Assembly (NCBI RefSeq): GCF_002775205.1
Contig: NC_036445.1
Coordinates: forward strand, 1,818,802-1,882,801
Reading direction: 5' to 3'
Origin: Xiphophorus maculatus
Lineage: Eukaryota > Chordata > Actinopteri > Cyprinodontiformes > Poeciliidae
DNA: 64,000 bases
The notes below the pieces were generated by a model. The model made no database searches and was not told the origin of the DNA. It saw only the letters and a program-made list of their open reading frames with translations. This document shows positions 12,201 to 24,003 of this stretch, in pieces (within the stretch, counting starts at the first letter, position 1; each line of letters starts with the position of its first letter). Both the position numbers and the translations under genes were made by a program.

Positions 12201-15200
12201 TGTGACACAATTAGTTTATGGAGTCCATCTGTGTGTAATTTAACCTGAATGAACAGCATCATGAAGACCGAGGAGCACATCAGACAGGACTGGGAGAAAG
12301 TTGTGGAGAAGTTTAAGACGGTGGGAGTGTTATTCTGTCCAGAGAAATAAATCAAGTTGGCGATTAACTTCAGCCCAACAGTTTCTGCAGAAAACGGGGG
12401 CAGTTGTCAGTGATCGTATAGTGGTTTTTAACATAAATTTGCATAATTAATCCTCATCTTTAACAGAAATAACGAATGTATATTTTAGTTCTGAAAATAA
12501 AATCACACATGTGGCATTCAAAGATAATAGAAACGTAACTTTGCATGAAAAATTAAAACATACCCCTCCAATGAAGGATGAGGCTTTGCTGATAAACAGT
12601 GAGGTTTAAAGGCAATAAAACTTTAGTTTCACTTGTGTATGAACACAAAAAAACAGTATTAGCTAAAAGACTTTGCTCTTGTTTACAACTTAAAAATATT
12701 GTTTATAATCTAAAACTATAAAACAAACAAATTCACAGTTTTAGTTGCTCAATATTAAAAACATACTTATTTACAAATTAAACATACCTTGTGCCTCTGT
12801 CAAGGAGGCTGCTAATGAGAAGATACGTTTGATCAACTCTTTTGTTGTTATTGTTAAACTGTCGTTCGATAATACCGACATTAGAAATTGTATTTTCTAA
12901 GATAAAAGCATCAAACCTAAAACCAGATTGTAATCATAGATTCTAAAAATAAAACAAAGTAAACTCGATGAGCTCTAAAAAAGGCGGTTAAAAACAAATA
13001 AGGAACTTAATGTGGGATTATATACAAATGCTTTTATACCACCTACGTGATGTATATGTGATTCAGACATGATGCTGTTTACTAGCGGCATGTTTGCCTG
13101 TTTCTGCTGCAGATCCCGGGCGCTGGGCGGAGGAGTATCTGGAGCAGTCTGAGGAGAAGCTGTGGCTCGGAGACCTTGGGGACAAGGAGACTGAATGGTG
13201 AGAGCAAGCTCTGCTTTGAGTCTATTCAGACAATAAATGGCTTTTCTAAATGGAAAGCTGCGATAAACCAGAGGAGAAGAGGAGCACAGAAAGACATTCA
13301 GAGCTAAACCTTGAAACATCGATGTGTTATCAGGTGAATGTGTCAATTGAAATTTCATTCCTCTAACTTTTAGCCTACTGTTTTTTCCTAAATATGTTCC
13401 TATTTGACAAACATCTTGCAAAAGGCAATTAAACACGAATAAAAGCTGCTTGGAGGATGTGAGCCTTGGTCTTCGTTGGCCTCATTTATCAAGCAACGAT
13501 GCAGTTCTTTGTCTTCAGCCTGGGTTCATTTTAACCAGCTTTCATAACCGCAAGGAAATTAAACTGTCACTGAACCTCCAGCCCAAGTTATGTTGATGTT
13601 TTTTATATGTTTTCTTTTTTATCTGACAGGACAAAGGAGTATCAAGCTGGAGACGAGCTGAGGCAGACAGCCAATGAGCTTGTTTCTAAGGTCGATGACC
13701 CCAAGTTGCAAAATACAGAGGTGGGCAGCTTGTCTCTGTCCTCAATCTTTGAGATTGTCATTCTTTCTCCAACATCCGTCACCATACTCTTTCTCTATTT
13801 CTTTTGCATTTCGTTGTATGGATCTTTGTAACTGTGTCATAAGCATGATCAAGTTTTACTTTGCTTTGTTCAAGTCGTTGTAATGGCAAAAGCCTGACTC
13901 GTCAGAAATGGTAAACACATCTTTTGCTTGTTTATTTATTTTGTTTTGTTGTTGTGTAGTTCCTGCGATTCATTAGGCAGATTGGCGAGGGAAGTGTGAC
14001 AGTGGAGAGCAGAACAGACAAACAGCACACAGATAAAGTTCAGGCCGAGGAGGCTCAGAACTGGGCCTCCAACCTCAACCAGGTATGAGTCACTTCCCAC
14101 TGAGGAGGGAATGGTTTTAAACTGGGAACATATCAGGGGAGCAAATTGGTTCATTTTTGCACAGCGTAGGTTTTGTCTTGTGACTCATCGGTGTAATATT
14201 TTCCACAAATAAAGCCACAAGTCTCCCTGTAACAAGAATCTCAAGGCTGCACAGCTTTGGAGATTAAATTTGTTTTGTAGATAGAGGAGCTCTATGAATG
14301 TCTGCTTCATATCTTTGTTTTCTGTACATGTGCAGAAAAGCTCAGTTTGTTTCCCAGTTGACTCAATATTTCCTCTGTCCTTGGTTTTACTGCAGTTGCT
14401 GCATCGCCTCAGAGGCTTAAAAAGGAGACGTCTGATTTTGGGTTTCTGCTAAAGATCACAATAGTGTGTAGTACCACTCGTCCCAAGAAAACAAAATTAT
14501 TAGCAAACCAGAAAAGGGGAAAATTACATTCAACATTAGGGGTGGGGGAAATCAATACACAGTGCAACATTTTAGCTTTCTACAATACGGCCCATAATTT
14601 GTAGGATGTCCTGGTTACTTTTTGAAACTTAGTGCTTGCTTTTCCATAACTTTCAGGTTTCATTAGGGAACTTTAAATAGTACCTAATACAAAAAAATTC
14701 ACATTTGGAAATGAGCCGTTTCAAAAACCTCTCCATTCTTGAGTCACAATCAACAGGCATTGCACCGTTACCTAGCAACCCAAGCGCAACACCCAGCAGA
14801 TTTGGTCAGCTGGTTTTACTGCTATAGTTCAATGGCTGCTGGAAAAGACAAGTGTTTTGTTGTTGACTTACCGTCCAGAAACCACTTGCTGTTACTTCCA
14901 AAACACAAAGTTTAAAAACTTTAACTGAATTTACTCCTTTTGTTTTTTACTTCCAGGTTGCTTTCTGGAGCTTTCTCTGAATTTACAGATTGTTTTCCAG
15001 AATTTTAGAGGTTACCTTCCAAAACCTATCTAGAAGTTACATATATTTTTGTTTTATTTTCCTGGAATCTGACATGGTACTTTTCACTGATTACTGGAAA
15101 ATTTAAGATACTTTAAGTAACATGTAAAGCATGGACTGTGTTATGTACTGATACTTCATGTAAAATAGACCATTTTAGAAATCCTACTTGGAATCTGATA

Positions 15201-18200
15201 TTTAGTTTTAAAAGTTCTCATTTATCATTTATTTACAGATCATCTTCATAAATTTGAATTTTACAATCAGATTTTCTCCACACAAAGCAAGTTGGGATTT
15301 TTAGTGATGATTATCCAGCCATAAATTGGTTTTTATTTTATGCTTAGCGGCGTATTTTTAAAAAAAAACTTTGCATGAATCATGAATAATTCTGCATTAA
15401 AAAACTTGTAATTAATTAATTTATTCCCTGAAAGGCCTCTTGCAGTTCAGACTATAAATTTTTCTGCCTCATTAATTTCAACTCATAAAAAATAACCTGT
15501 AACCCTTAATGAACCAACTTTGACAAATATGTGTTGACAAAAATAGAGAACTTTAGTAAGAATTAAGTTTACTGGTCTTTAATTTACTGGGCTCAATAAG
15601 AAATATGTCTTTAACTCAGTGCAAACTCTACAAATCATCTTTGTTATTACCATCTCAGATCATATTAGTTATTATCATTATATCATTATTCTCTTATTAT
15701 TTGTACTTTGAAGCTACATTTTGCTATTTCCATTAATACTGAACTTCAAAATAATGGTTTATATGTCAGTCCTGCTGTTGCTTTGACTGTGTACCATTTT
15801 CCATGACATAACTTAAATACATTTTTCCCATTTTTTTTAACCTTCCCTTAAAATCCTGGCATGCCATTCCTTCAATTAACAACTACCACTTGTTAATTAA
15901 TTACCTATACTACTCAAACTTGATGCTTATTCTCCCCTGCCCTCCTCCCCAAAATATAAAAACTTTGCCCACAAACTTCTTCCCGCCCCTCGAAACATGC
16001 ATCTGTTTGCCCCTGCCTCCCCTCGTCGTCCTCATCGTAGTTCCTGGCGGAGACGGGGGGAGGGAGTCTTCCCTTGGAACCTGCAGAGACGAATCAAAGG
16101 ATTGACAAAGTTAAAGCTAAACAAGCAGAGCAGTGGGCCAAAGTCGTCAGGCAGGTAGGACCTCTGTGGTCGTGGCAGCAGAAGGCTTATTTTATAAAAT
16201 AATGGTTAATTTTAATTTAAGGACGCATTAAGCATTCAGTAACCTTGCTGTTAAATGCCTGTTAGATATTAGTTTATTAGAAAGATGCAAAAGAACAACT
16301 AGAAATGATTTCTTGTGTCCATCTTGCTTTCATCTTTGCTTCCTTTACATTCACCTCCCGGCTCTTTTCTGTCCCGTTTTTAAATGTCGCCATCCCTCGT
16401 TTCTGTAACAGTTTTCTTAGCCACAGCACCTGCAGACTCGTGCCACCTATTGTCGTTGCTCTTCGTTGCTATCCAGGTGTCAGAGGAGTCGGCTGAAGCC
16501 TGGGTGGACGAGTTCACCGCGTCGGGACCAGACTTCCAACAAGCCAAAGCTGCAGTGGAGGTACGGGAAGAATGTGAAAGTGGAAAAGCCGAACGGAAAT
16601 CCAGTGGTTTAATTGGGAGGGAAGCTGCTGAAGGACACCGTCTTCTGACAGGTTGAGGATTTAAACCAAGAAAAAGATGAGGAAACCTTCCTCATCTTTC
16701 TAACAGAAAGAGAGTTTTGTTCATTTGTAATCTTTGTTTTTTCATTTTTAAACTGACAATTAATATAGATGCATTAAAACCATAATTTCCATATTGCAGG
16801 AATAATATTGATAAAGATCAAGCACTCTTTTAAATTTATTCTATGGATTTTATGTAGTATTTGGTTTGGAGGTTTCTTTTCCATCAAGAGTGAAGCTATG
16901 TCCACATCCTGGCCTTTAAAGGGTTAAAATTTCCAACATATTTTCCTATTAGTATGAATATTTTATTCTAAACTAGTTTTAGAAAGTTAAAAATTGTCTT
17001 TAGGATCTTGAGTGAGAGGTTTTACTATGCAGAGAATGTATTGATGCTTCAAAGTCATTGTTGCTGTCAGTGATGAATCTCAAAGCCTAATAATTAAAAA
17101 ATTAAAAAATCTTATAAATTTATTTTATCTAAATTATTATTTTTTTCCTTAAAGATGATGCCTACTAGGGAGTTAAAACTAACAAAAATACAATTTATTT
17201 TTTAAATTTATATTTTTCAAAGGGGCAAAATATTTAATATGAATATTTTGAGCAAAATTCATTTAAAATATTGAAATGTTTAAAATATTTTATCTGTTTT
17301 GAGAAATTTGACATGTTAGTATTTTAAATTTTTTAAAAGAAAGGAGGGTGAAAACTGGTTTCCATCTAGACTTCCTGTTATCTCCTGGGAGTCTTGGTTT
17401 CTCTCTCAGCCTCAGCAGCTGTGTTTCCTTTGACCAAATAATGGCACAATTTGACATTTCAAAAATAAATTAGCTTAATGGAAACGTGCCAATTTAATCA
17501 CAAAAAAAACTTGTTTTTGCAAAAAGTTTTGACGTTGGATAATTTAATTTTTTTAAATTGAAATTGGTTTAGTTCACAAAACTACAATAGAAACTTTTTT
17601 TTCATGTCACACGAGCCACATAATCAACAATCCGATGTTACTGTTGGTGCAAACCATGAAGAAGACGATGGCAGGAAGTGGATGAGGATGACGGCGCGGC
17701 GTGTTTTTTAATGACCTATCACATAAACAAGCTTATTCACTTGTGATTTTGTTCACTGATTAGAAAAAGATTGGACTTTTGAGTTTCAGGCCTTGCAGTC
17801 ACCAATCAGGGTTGATATTTGTTCATCTCTTCCAGATGCATGACTCTAAAATCTTTGACTTGTTTGAAAACTCATTGAATGCGCTGATCTTTTTCCTTTA
17901 AAATTAGAAACTCAAACATGTCTGATGTGAGCTAACGAGGCAGTAACAGTGTGTGTTGTTGATTTTGCCAGAGTGACGTTGATTTCTGGGAGAAGCTGCA
18001 GCAGGAGTGGGAGGAGATGGCAAAGAGAGATGCAGAAAGCCATCCCTGGTTGTCCGACTACGACCAGCTGCTCAGCTCTTCTTACGACAAGGTGACCAAG
18101 CTGCAATGAATCCCATTCATTTCTCTACCTGGACCATTTCTGAGTTTTCCTGGTTGTGTTTCTGACAGGGGTATCAGTTTGAGGAGGACAACCCCTGCTT

Positions 18201-21200
18201 GTCCCACCCAGACCCTTTCTCAGAAGGACTGAAGAGGATGGAGGCGGGTGACATCCCTGGAGCTGTGCGCTTCTTTGAAAGCGCCGTCCAGAAGGAACCA
18301 GACAACCAGCTGGTGAGACGGCAACAGCGGCCATGTTAAGCTATTTTATCCACAAGAAAATTTCTTACAAAATAATGTTTTTTACCCAATTTTACTCAAA
18401 TGCAGATAAAATGATTAAGAATATTTTTGGTTATAGTTTTTTTTTCAGTTCTAAAAAAACAAACCTATGTGGTCTAGAAAAGTGTAGAATTGGATTTGGT
18501 CATTTTCCAAATTTCCAAATCTAATTTTATGTTTCTGATTTAAAAACAAAGATCGCTTTGCTTTCGTTTATATTTGGATGAAAAGGAAATTCCTCTACTT
18601 TTGGTTTGTAACTCAAGGCGAAGGGAAAGGAGGATTGAAACTCCAATTTCTTTCATTTTTACACTTTTTTTAAAACAAACTTTAATTTAAATAATCTGTA
18701 TTTCTATAAAATATTCCAGCCTGACTACTTTTTAAGCAATGTATAAGCAAAGGATGAGAAATTAAAAAATTTATTTGTTTTATTGCAGGCTTGGCAATAC
18801 CTGGGAACCTGCCAGGCAGAGAACGAGCAGGAATTTGCTGCCATCAGCGCCCTCCGCAGGTGAGACCTGGAAATTGCAGAACATAATTTTAAAATTTAAC
18901 TTCAACTGCAGAATTATGATTCATAGTGGAAACGATCAAAATTGACCAAGACGACTGCATTTAATTTTTATGCTTTTTCTTTTAAGTAGACATTTTTTGT
19001 CTGCTATACAGTTGTCCAATTACATATGTAACATGTATTTTCTTGTTTTTAAGGAGTCTCTAACTGTTTAGCCTTAATCTAAACTGTTAAATTTAGATTA
19101 AGGCTAGGTGAAAAAATATATACTTGTAAAAATGATAAATACAAAGTAATAGGGAATTAATGTTTTTATATTTAAAATATAAGAACATTGCAGAGCATAA
19201 GATTGTTTTTTGACAAATAATACAGATAATGTGTTGGCATCACATTATGCTTAAAATGGACAAGTTGGTCCAAGAACATAGAAAAATATTATTTTAGAAG
19301 CTGTGGCAAAAAAGCTTTCTGGAAGAGCAATAATGGTCCTAAAAGGCAACTTTTGTCTGAGATTTCACTCTGCTCAGTTCTGCCTGTTTTAGGGCCTCTT
19401 GTCACTTTAAATCCAAATAAGCTGCAGCTGGCCACGCCCCCAACTCAACATTTACAAATGACTGCAAACAGAGACACAATTATACATCCGTACATCGTTG
19501 AAAAGCAGGAAAGTCTTTTCAGCAGTAAAACCAGCTGACCAAATGTGTTAGAGCTCTTCTTGGGTTGCTAAGTGACGGACGGGTAAAGCTCTGCTAGGGT
19601 TGCTAGGTAACAGGCTAGGCTTGGTTGGGGTTACTAGATGAGGGCCTGTGGCTGCTAATTTGTAATTTGAAACATTAACTTATTGAAAAAACACCTGGGT
19701 ATTTTTTAGACACTTGTGATGTTTTTAGAATCAGTTGAGACTCAAATTGAAGAAATATACAAAACTGTACAATTTGCATAATAGGTCCCCTTCAAGATAC
19801 CTTTTTCTTGTAGCCAGTCTTATGTTGATCCACATTTGTGGAGAGAGGTGTTTATGAAAAGGTCGGTAGCATGGGCTTGACTGACGACCTGTGAGAGTTT
19901 CTGTTAGTTGCATCTTTTAATGTAACTTTCCTCCCTTTGTTTTGCTGCTTGCTGCTCTATACATCAACAGATGTATAGAGCTGAAAAAGGACAACCTGAC
20001 TGCGCTGATGGCGCTGGCTGTCAGTTTCACTAACGAGTCGCTGCACAGGCAGGCCTGTGAGACGTTACGCGACTGGCTGAAGCACAATCCAAAATACCAG
20101 TCTGTGTGGGAGCAGTCCGAGCAGGACCGTCAAAGAGACGGCGGTCAGGAAAGAGAAAAGGAGAAGGAGCGGTTCGGATCGCTGTTGCCAGAGTGAGTAA
20201 TGAAGCCCGGCAGACGTTCAGCGCTCATGTTACAGAAGTGACTCTTTTGTTTATTCTCTTTTCTTCTTGTTTTCCTGCACAGATCGTTGTTCACCGATGT
20301 CCAGAATCTGTTCCTACGTGCAGCCAACTCTGACCCTTCCCAGGTGGACCCCCAGCTGCAGTGCGGTCTGGGAGTTTTGTTCAACCTGAGCGGAGAGTAC
20401 GACAAGGCGGTGGACTGCTTCGGTGCTGCCCTTTCCGTTACTCCACAGGTCAGAGGTCAACACTGGGCTCCTAGCCATAGTATGTCTGTTTCCGAGCTCT
20501 CCATTATTCCATCACCTCCTTTTATTTTGTGGCACAATCAGGATTATCTGTTGTGGAACAAGCTGGGCGCCACGCTGGCCAATGGGAGCCGCTCAGAAGA
20601 GGCAGTGGCCGCCTACAGGAGAGCTCTGGAACTGCAGCCAGGTTTTGTCCGCAGTCGCTACAACTTGGGAATCAGCTGCGTAAACTTAGGGGCGCACAGG
20701 TGAGGAAATGTCTAATTAGGAAACAATATTATAAGGCACATTCATTTTTTGAAAATTTTAAATTGGGGGATAAGAAATTGGTATCTAAGGCATAAAACTT
20801 ATCTGTCTTCAGTAGTCTTTGCAATTAACCCTCTAAAGTTGAGTTTTACTTTATTGAAATAAATACATAGACTTTATATGATGTGAAATAATTACAGTAA
20901 ATCATAAGTAATTGTAGTTATTACCCTACTCATTCAGGGTCTGTGTAGAATTTGAAACGTAATAACTACAGTTTTTCTAATTGAAGACTAATAATTTTAT
21001 TAATTTTAATAGGTTTCTTATGGAAGACTGATATTGTCAAATAACAATGAAAATTAAATAAATACCTACTTATTTAACTATAAATAAATAAATTCAAATA
21101 AAAAATACAGAAACTTTGAACTATCAGCATTTGGATGGTTGATACTTTCACTTCGCACTGTATTGATAATAAGTCTGGACAATAAATCAATAATATATAT

Positions 21201-22070
21201 TGCTATATAGACAGGATCAATATCAGTAGATCATTCAAATTCAAAATTACTTTATTGATCTCTAAGGGAAATTAAATTAAATCTTTAATCAAATTTGTCT
21301 AATAGAATATTCAATAATTTCACCGAATTCTGATCCAGAACTGCGCAGCATTCTGGGAGATGTAGGCAGAGAAAAGGCTTTAGCTGCTCAACCTCTCAAG
21401 GCAAGCTAAGCAAGGTTCAGGGTGTCGACTAACTCACTCACTCTTTGGTTACCTAGCAACTCACTCGCTCTATGGTCGCCTAGCAACAGCCTGTTGAGTA
21501 ACTGGCACAGTAGCAATTTCAGGTTTTGCCACCGTGCCTCTTAACTGCTTGAACGATGTGGAGTGAAAACTGTGGATAAAACAGGAAAAGGTCACTCCAC
21601 CACTTTGGCTGGATTTCACATACTTAAAACAAAAAAACAAATCAATAATTATCAATATTTACTGATCTGAAAGCCTTGTATTGTGATGCGTTTTTCAGCC
21701 ATGTTGTCCAGCCCAAATTTGTAGCAAAACGGTAATATGCAAAATCTAAGAATTGTGGTCTGCGTAGATTCTTATAAAGTTGTAGACTTTTCTTATATGT
21801 GCATATAAATAATTTGCCCACAGAGAGGCTGTGGAGCACTTCCTGGAAGCGCTGTCTCTCCAGCGGCAGGCTGCAGGAGACGGAGCGAGAGCTGCGAGGG
21901 GACCCGGAGGCGCAGCAGCCACAGTGATGTCCGACAACATCTGGTCCACGCTACGGATGGCTCTCAGCATGATGGGAGAAAGCTCTCTGTACGCTGCGGC
22001 TGACCGCAGAGACTTGGACACGTTGCTGGCTCATTTCAGCCAGAGAGAAGTGGAGGGTGGAAGTGAATGA
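9214..22070 (+). CDS. pex5: PEX5, peroxisomal PTS1 import receptor (complete)
   Basis: Exons: 9214-9327, 9469-9507, 9608-9725, 11692-11829, 13113-13197, 13630-13720, 13960-14082, 16041-16154, 16477-16560, 17972-18091, 18169-18312, 18789-18859, 19971-20192, 20283-20448, 20542-20699, 21824-22070; joined length 2034 nt, 677 aa. PEX5 binds C-terminal SKL-type signals in the cytosol and carries cargo to the PEX13/PEX14 docking complex. The N-terminus [13 protein letters not shown] keeps Cys11, whose ubiquitination drives export. Next come LVNEFL and six WxxxF/Y motifs for PEX14: WAAEF, WTREF, WAEEY, WTKEY, WVDEF, WLSDY. From about residue 370 the C-terminal half is TPR repeats (for example [26 protein letters not shown]). 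The start has a good context (gccATGG). Exons 7 and 8 look like a tandem duplication; without exon 8 the protein would be 639 aa, the human PEX5L length. Confidence 0.96.
9983..10180. mobile_element. Retroposon 3' tail (AACTTTATTGTCATTGCACTG type)
   Basis: It begins with the tandem AATAGAATAG run and AATTCAACTTTATTGTCATT, then CTGTCACAAGTACAAGCAAC. This tail is common in fish genomes as a 5'-truncated retroposon. It sits inside the MITE at 9754-11612, so it is younger than that insertion. Confidence 0.5.
11008..11190 (-). mobile_element. LINE-derived 3' tail, minus orientation
   Basis: ATTTTATTTGTATAGCACATT then AGCAAGGCATTTCAAAGTGC reads, on the minus strand, as the familiar GCTATACAAATAAA tail of L2/RTE-like fish retroposons. 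A related minus-strand tail is at 42335-42400 and a plus-strand tail at the end of the LINE at 41571-42180. Confidence 0.55.
11975..12350 (+). pseudogene. Tc1-like transposon fragment (5' part of transposase)
   Basis: A short frame from ATG 12259 encodes [19 protein letters not shown] and then stops. It resembles the N-terminal helix-turn-helix of fish Tc1/mariner transposases. The stretch before it is a degenerate terminal region. No catalytic domain remains. It lies in PEX5 intron 4. Confidence 0.55.
13960..14082 (+). CDS. pex5: PEX5 exon 7, equivalent of the PEX5L-specific (PEX7-binding) exon
   Basis: A 123-nt, phase 0-0 exon encoding 41 residues, starting [17 protein letters not shown] and ending NWASNLNQ. 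Human PEX5L has a 37-residue alternative exon starting FLKFVRQIGEG; it is needed to bind PEX7 and so to import PTS2 proteins such as thiolase. The [11 protein letters not shown] core is kept here. The WxxxF motif of the human exon (WAAEF) is degenerate (WASNL). Being a multiple of three, the exon can be skipped without breaking the frame. Confidence 0.9.
14655..14860 (-). mobile_element. Fragment of the GGTTGCTAGGTAAC MITE family, reversed
   Basis: It carries GTTACCTAGCAACCCAAG and GGTCAGCTGGTTTTACTGC, the complement of words in the copies at 19330-19795 and 27154-27780. Limits are approximate. Confidence 0.5.
16041..16154 (+). CDS. pex5: PEX5 exon 8, diverged tandem copy of exon 7
   Basis: A 114-nt, phase 0-0 exon encoding 38 residues that begin [14 protein letters not shown] and end [12 protein letters not shown]. 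Aligned to exon 7 it shares the starting FL, a G-G-S core and 9 of the last 23 residues (Q, DKV, A, A, WA, final Q). It lacks the FIRQI stretch implicated in PEX7 binding. It has proper acceptor (cgtag) and donor (CAG|gtagga) sites. It follows about 2 kb of intron containing only repeats. Confidence 0.75.
17400..17770 (+). mobile_element. Interspersed element, copy 1 of the pair with 33138-33525
   Basis: It shares with 33138-33525, in opposite orientation, a core around ATGAAGAAGACGA, CAGGAAGT and GATGA, plus TTTCCAT/AATGGAAAC flanking words and the CTTATTCACTTGTGATTTT segment. No ORF. It lies in PEX5 intron 9. Confidence 0.5.
19330..19795 (+). mobile_element. GGTTGCTAGGTAAC MITE, copy in PEX5 intron 12
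   Basis: Landmarks in order: TGTCACTTTAAATCCAAAT, GCCACGCCCCCAACTCAA, AAACCAGCTGACCAAA, two GGTTGCTA(G/A) boxes, and the end GCATAATAGGTCCCCTT. Other copies or pieces: 14655-14860, 27154-27780, 28896-29000 and 48237-48500. Confidence 0.65.
21173..21713. mobile_element. GGCTGGACAATAAATC MITE, copy 2
   Basis: The left end GTCTGGACAATAAATC and right end GTTGTCCAGCC are inverted repeats. It contains GGTTACCTAGCAAC twice in near form and GTGCCTCTTAACTGCTT. A short retroposon tail (TTTATTGATCTCTAAGGG, about 21234-21290) is inserted near the left end. It lies about 110 bp before the last PEX5 exon. Confidence 0.65.
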
Positions 22071-22367
22071 GGACTAGCGTTCATCGAGTGTGAATGTGCT
22101 CGGAATGGAGGTCGATGTTTGGGGGAATCGGAGCAGTTAATAGTCGGATATAAATGGCAGACGCGGACACTGTGACGTCGGAGATGCTAGATGTTCGTGT
22201 GTTTTAAACGAGTACTATAATGCAGTATCACTCTCCAGCTGGAGAAAAGCAGCCAGCAGTTGTTCAGTCAAGCTGCTGCTGGGTTTCAGATATTTTGCTA
22301 GTCCTCATATTGTTGTTCTAGCAAATGAGTTAAAAAGGTTCCCTTTTATTTACTTGAAGTTTTGATG

Positions 22368-22373
22368 AATAAA
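22368..22373 (+). terminator. pex5: PEX5 polyadenylation signal AATAAA (proximal)
   Basis: AATAAA about 300 nt after the stop codon. A second candidate lies at 22939-22944. Use of either is inferred. Confidence 0.5.
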
Positions 22374-22938
22374 GTAAACAACAAGCATGTTGATGATTTG
22401 CATCTTCTGTAGCGAGTAATGTTAGGTTGGTTTGTGTCATGACACTCAGTACTCTCCCAGTCTTCATTACCTACAAGTACTTTTTAGGATTTAGGTGACT
22501 AAAGGTACAGTGCTGCTGTAATAATACCACGAGTTCTGCTTTTCACCCAGAAGAGCTCTGAAGACAGAAGGTTGATGCAGTTCAGGAGAAGAAACACAAG
22601 TCAAAAAGTGCTGCAGCTTTGTTTTAATATCATGTGCATTCTTAGTGACCATTGATCTGCCAGGACAGTGAACTGGCAACCAGCGGGACTGTTATTGCTA
22701 TGATCAAGTGTGTGCGTCTCTTCATTGTGATTAACTGGGTAACATTTAAAACACGTCATGAGAATGATTGTTATGGCTCCCCTCTGTTTTGCTCTTTTTT
22801 TGTAATGCTCTTAAACTAATTTTGCTTCATTGTAAAATACTCCTGTATGCCATACTGTGTATTGTAACATAATTGATGCACTATGATTGTTTTCAGGCTA
22901 CTTGAAGCCTGATTGCAATCTTTAATATAATATCCAGC

Positions 22939-22944
22939 AATAAA
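22939..22944 (+). terminator. pex5: PEX5 polyadenylation signal AATAAA (distal)
   Basis: AATAAAGC in a T-rich context about 870 nt after the stop, followed by GT-rich sequence, a normal vertebrate 3' end arrangement. Confidence 0.5.
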
Positions 22945-23600
22945 GCTTTGATTCCAAACATGAGATCACAAGAAGGGTTTTTTCTGATGGGTATTTTAAC
23001 AACTATGTTTGTAGCTGTAGAAGAAGTCAAACAATACATAATATATAATGTACTTTTTTTGTAAATATACTTACACACAGAAAATTGTGCACCAAGTTAA
23101 GAATGGTACAGTTTGGATGTACTGGGAGATTTACGGGATACTTAATTAGCAAAAAACTTTCACTACAGGTATCAAGAAGAAGCTTTTAGAGTTGAAAAAG
23201 CTTAAACTCTAACAATTTTTCTCACTGTTAAACAGGAGAAAAATAAAAGAGAAAAACGTAATCTCTTTCTAAATTTGATTAAAATTTACTTACATTTTTT
23301 CTAATCCATAAAAGTAAAATATTTTGAAATAACTAATGTTCACAAAGAAATTTATCTTTTAGAATGATATGTTAAACAGATAGCAATAAAATGTGTAATT
23401 TCCTAAATTAAACTTGGAATATCACTACGTTTTTAGTTATTTTAACTGACCAGTTTTGCAAGGTACACCGCGTGTTTTTCTTCTATATCTTTTTTTCCGA
23501 AAAGAAACGAGTTTAAATAATGCAAATGGGTGTTTTTCTCAAAGATTTCAAACGAATATTTTATCTTTGGCGCAGACTGTTTAACTCAACGTTCAAAAAC
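22945..23600. other. PEX5-CDCA3 intergenic, no gene seen
   Basis: AT-rich unique-looking sequence without coding signal or a repeat I recognise, up to the CDCA3 promoter. Confidence 0.6.
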
Positions 23601-23810
23601 GTCGTTACGCATAGGCCACGCCCATTTCAAACGTGGCTTGGTTTAAGCCAATCGGACCTGAGGCGGCAAAGCGGAAGCGTGCGCTTATTGGCTCGTTTAA
23701 AAGAATGAGGCACGCAACCCGCCATTTAAATCTTTTAAAAACTCGTGTTTATCGGAAGGTGAAGTTGGAAGTGAAAGGGTCTGAAGTTGTGTGGCTTTGT
23801 CTCGTCTAAG
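23601..23810 (+). promoter_or_regulatory. cdca3: CDCA3 promoter and non-coding exon 1
   Basis: Two CCAAT boxes in opposite orientation (CCAAT 23648-23652, ATTGG 23687-23691) lie about 39 bp apart. A CHR-like TTTAAA (23696-23701) follows just downstream, and a canonical CHR on the minus strand (TTCAAA, 23626-23631) lies upstream. NF-Y sites plus a CHR are the standard arrangement of G2/M genes controlled by DREAM and B-MYB-MuvB, which fits CDCA3. Transcription probably begins near 23730-23760; the exon 1 donor is CTAAG|GTAAAG after 23810. Confidence 0.6.
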
Positions 23811-23946
23811 GTAAAGAAACACTTTATAAACTTAAACTTTACGCCTTTTTCTTAGCTTTATTAGTAAAACATGAAAACTCTTTAGTTAGTTGACTGAACT
23901 TCGTTGCTTTTGACTTACTTTTTAGTCTTAAACACTTAATTGCTTA

Positions 23947-24003
23947 AATATATCAGCAATTAATGATTGCTGATATATTAAAAATAGATATTTTTAATAT
24001 CTA
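23947..24003. repeat. Two adjacent short palindromes in CDCA3 intron 1
   Basis: AATATATCAGCAAT (23947-23960) is perfectly complemented by 23966-23979 with a 5-nt loop. A second hairpin, AATAGATATT and AATATCTATT, follows at once. AT-rich cruciform-prone DNA; no transposon ends identified. Confidence 0.7.

Noticed and set aside
12975-13436. 153-codon minus-strand open frame over PEX5 exon 5
   Set aside because: It is antisense to a conserved PEX5 exon and has no recognisable domain.
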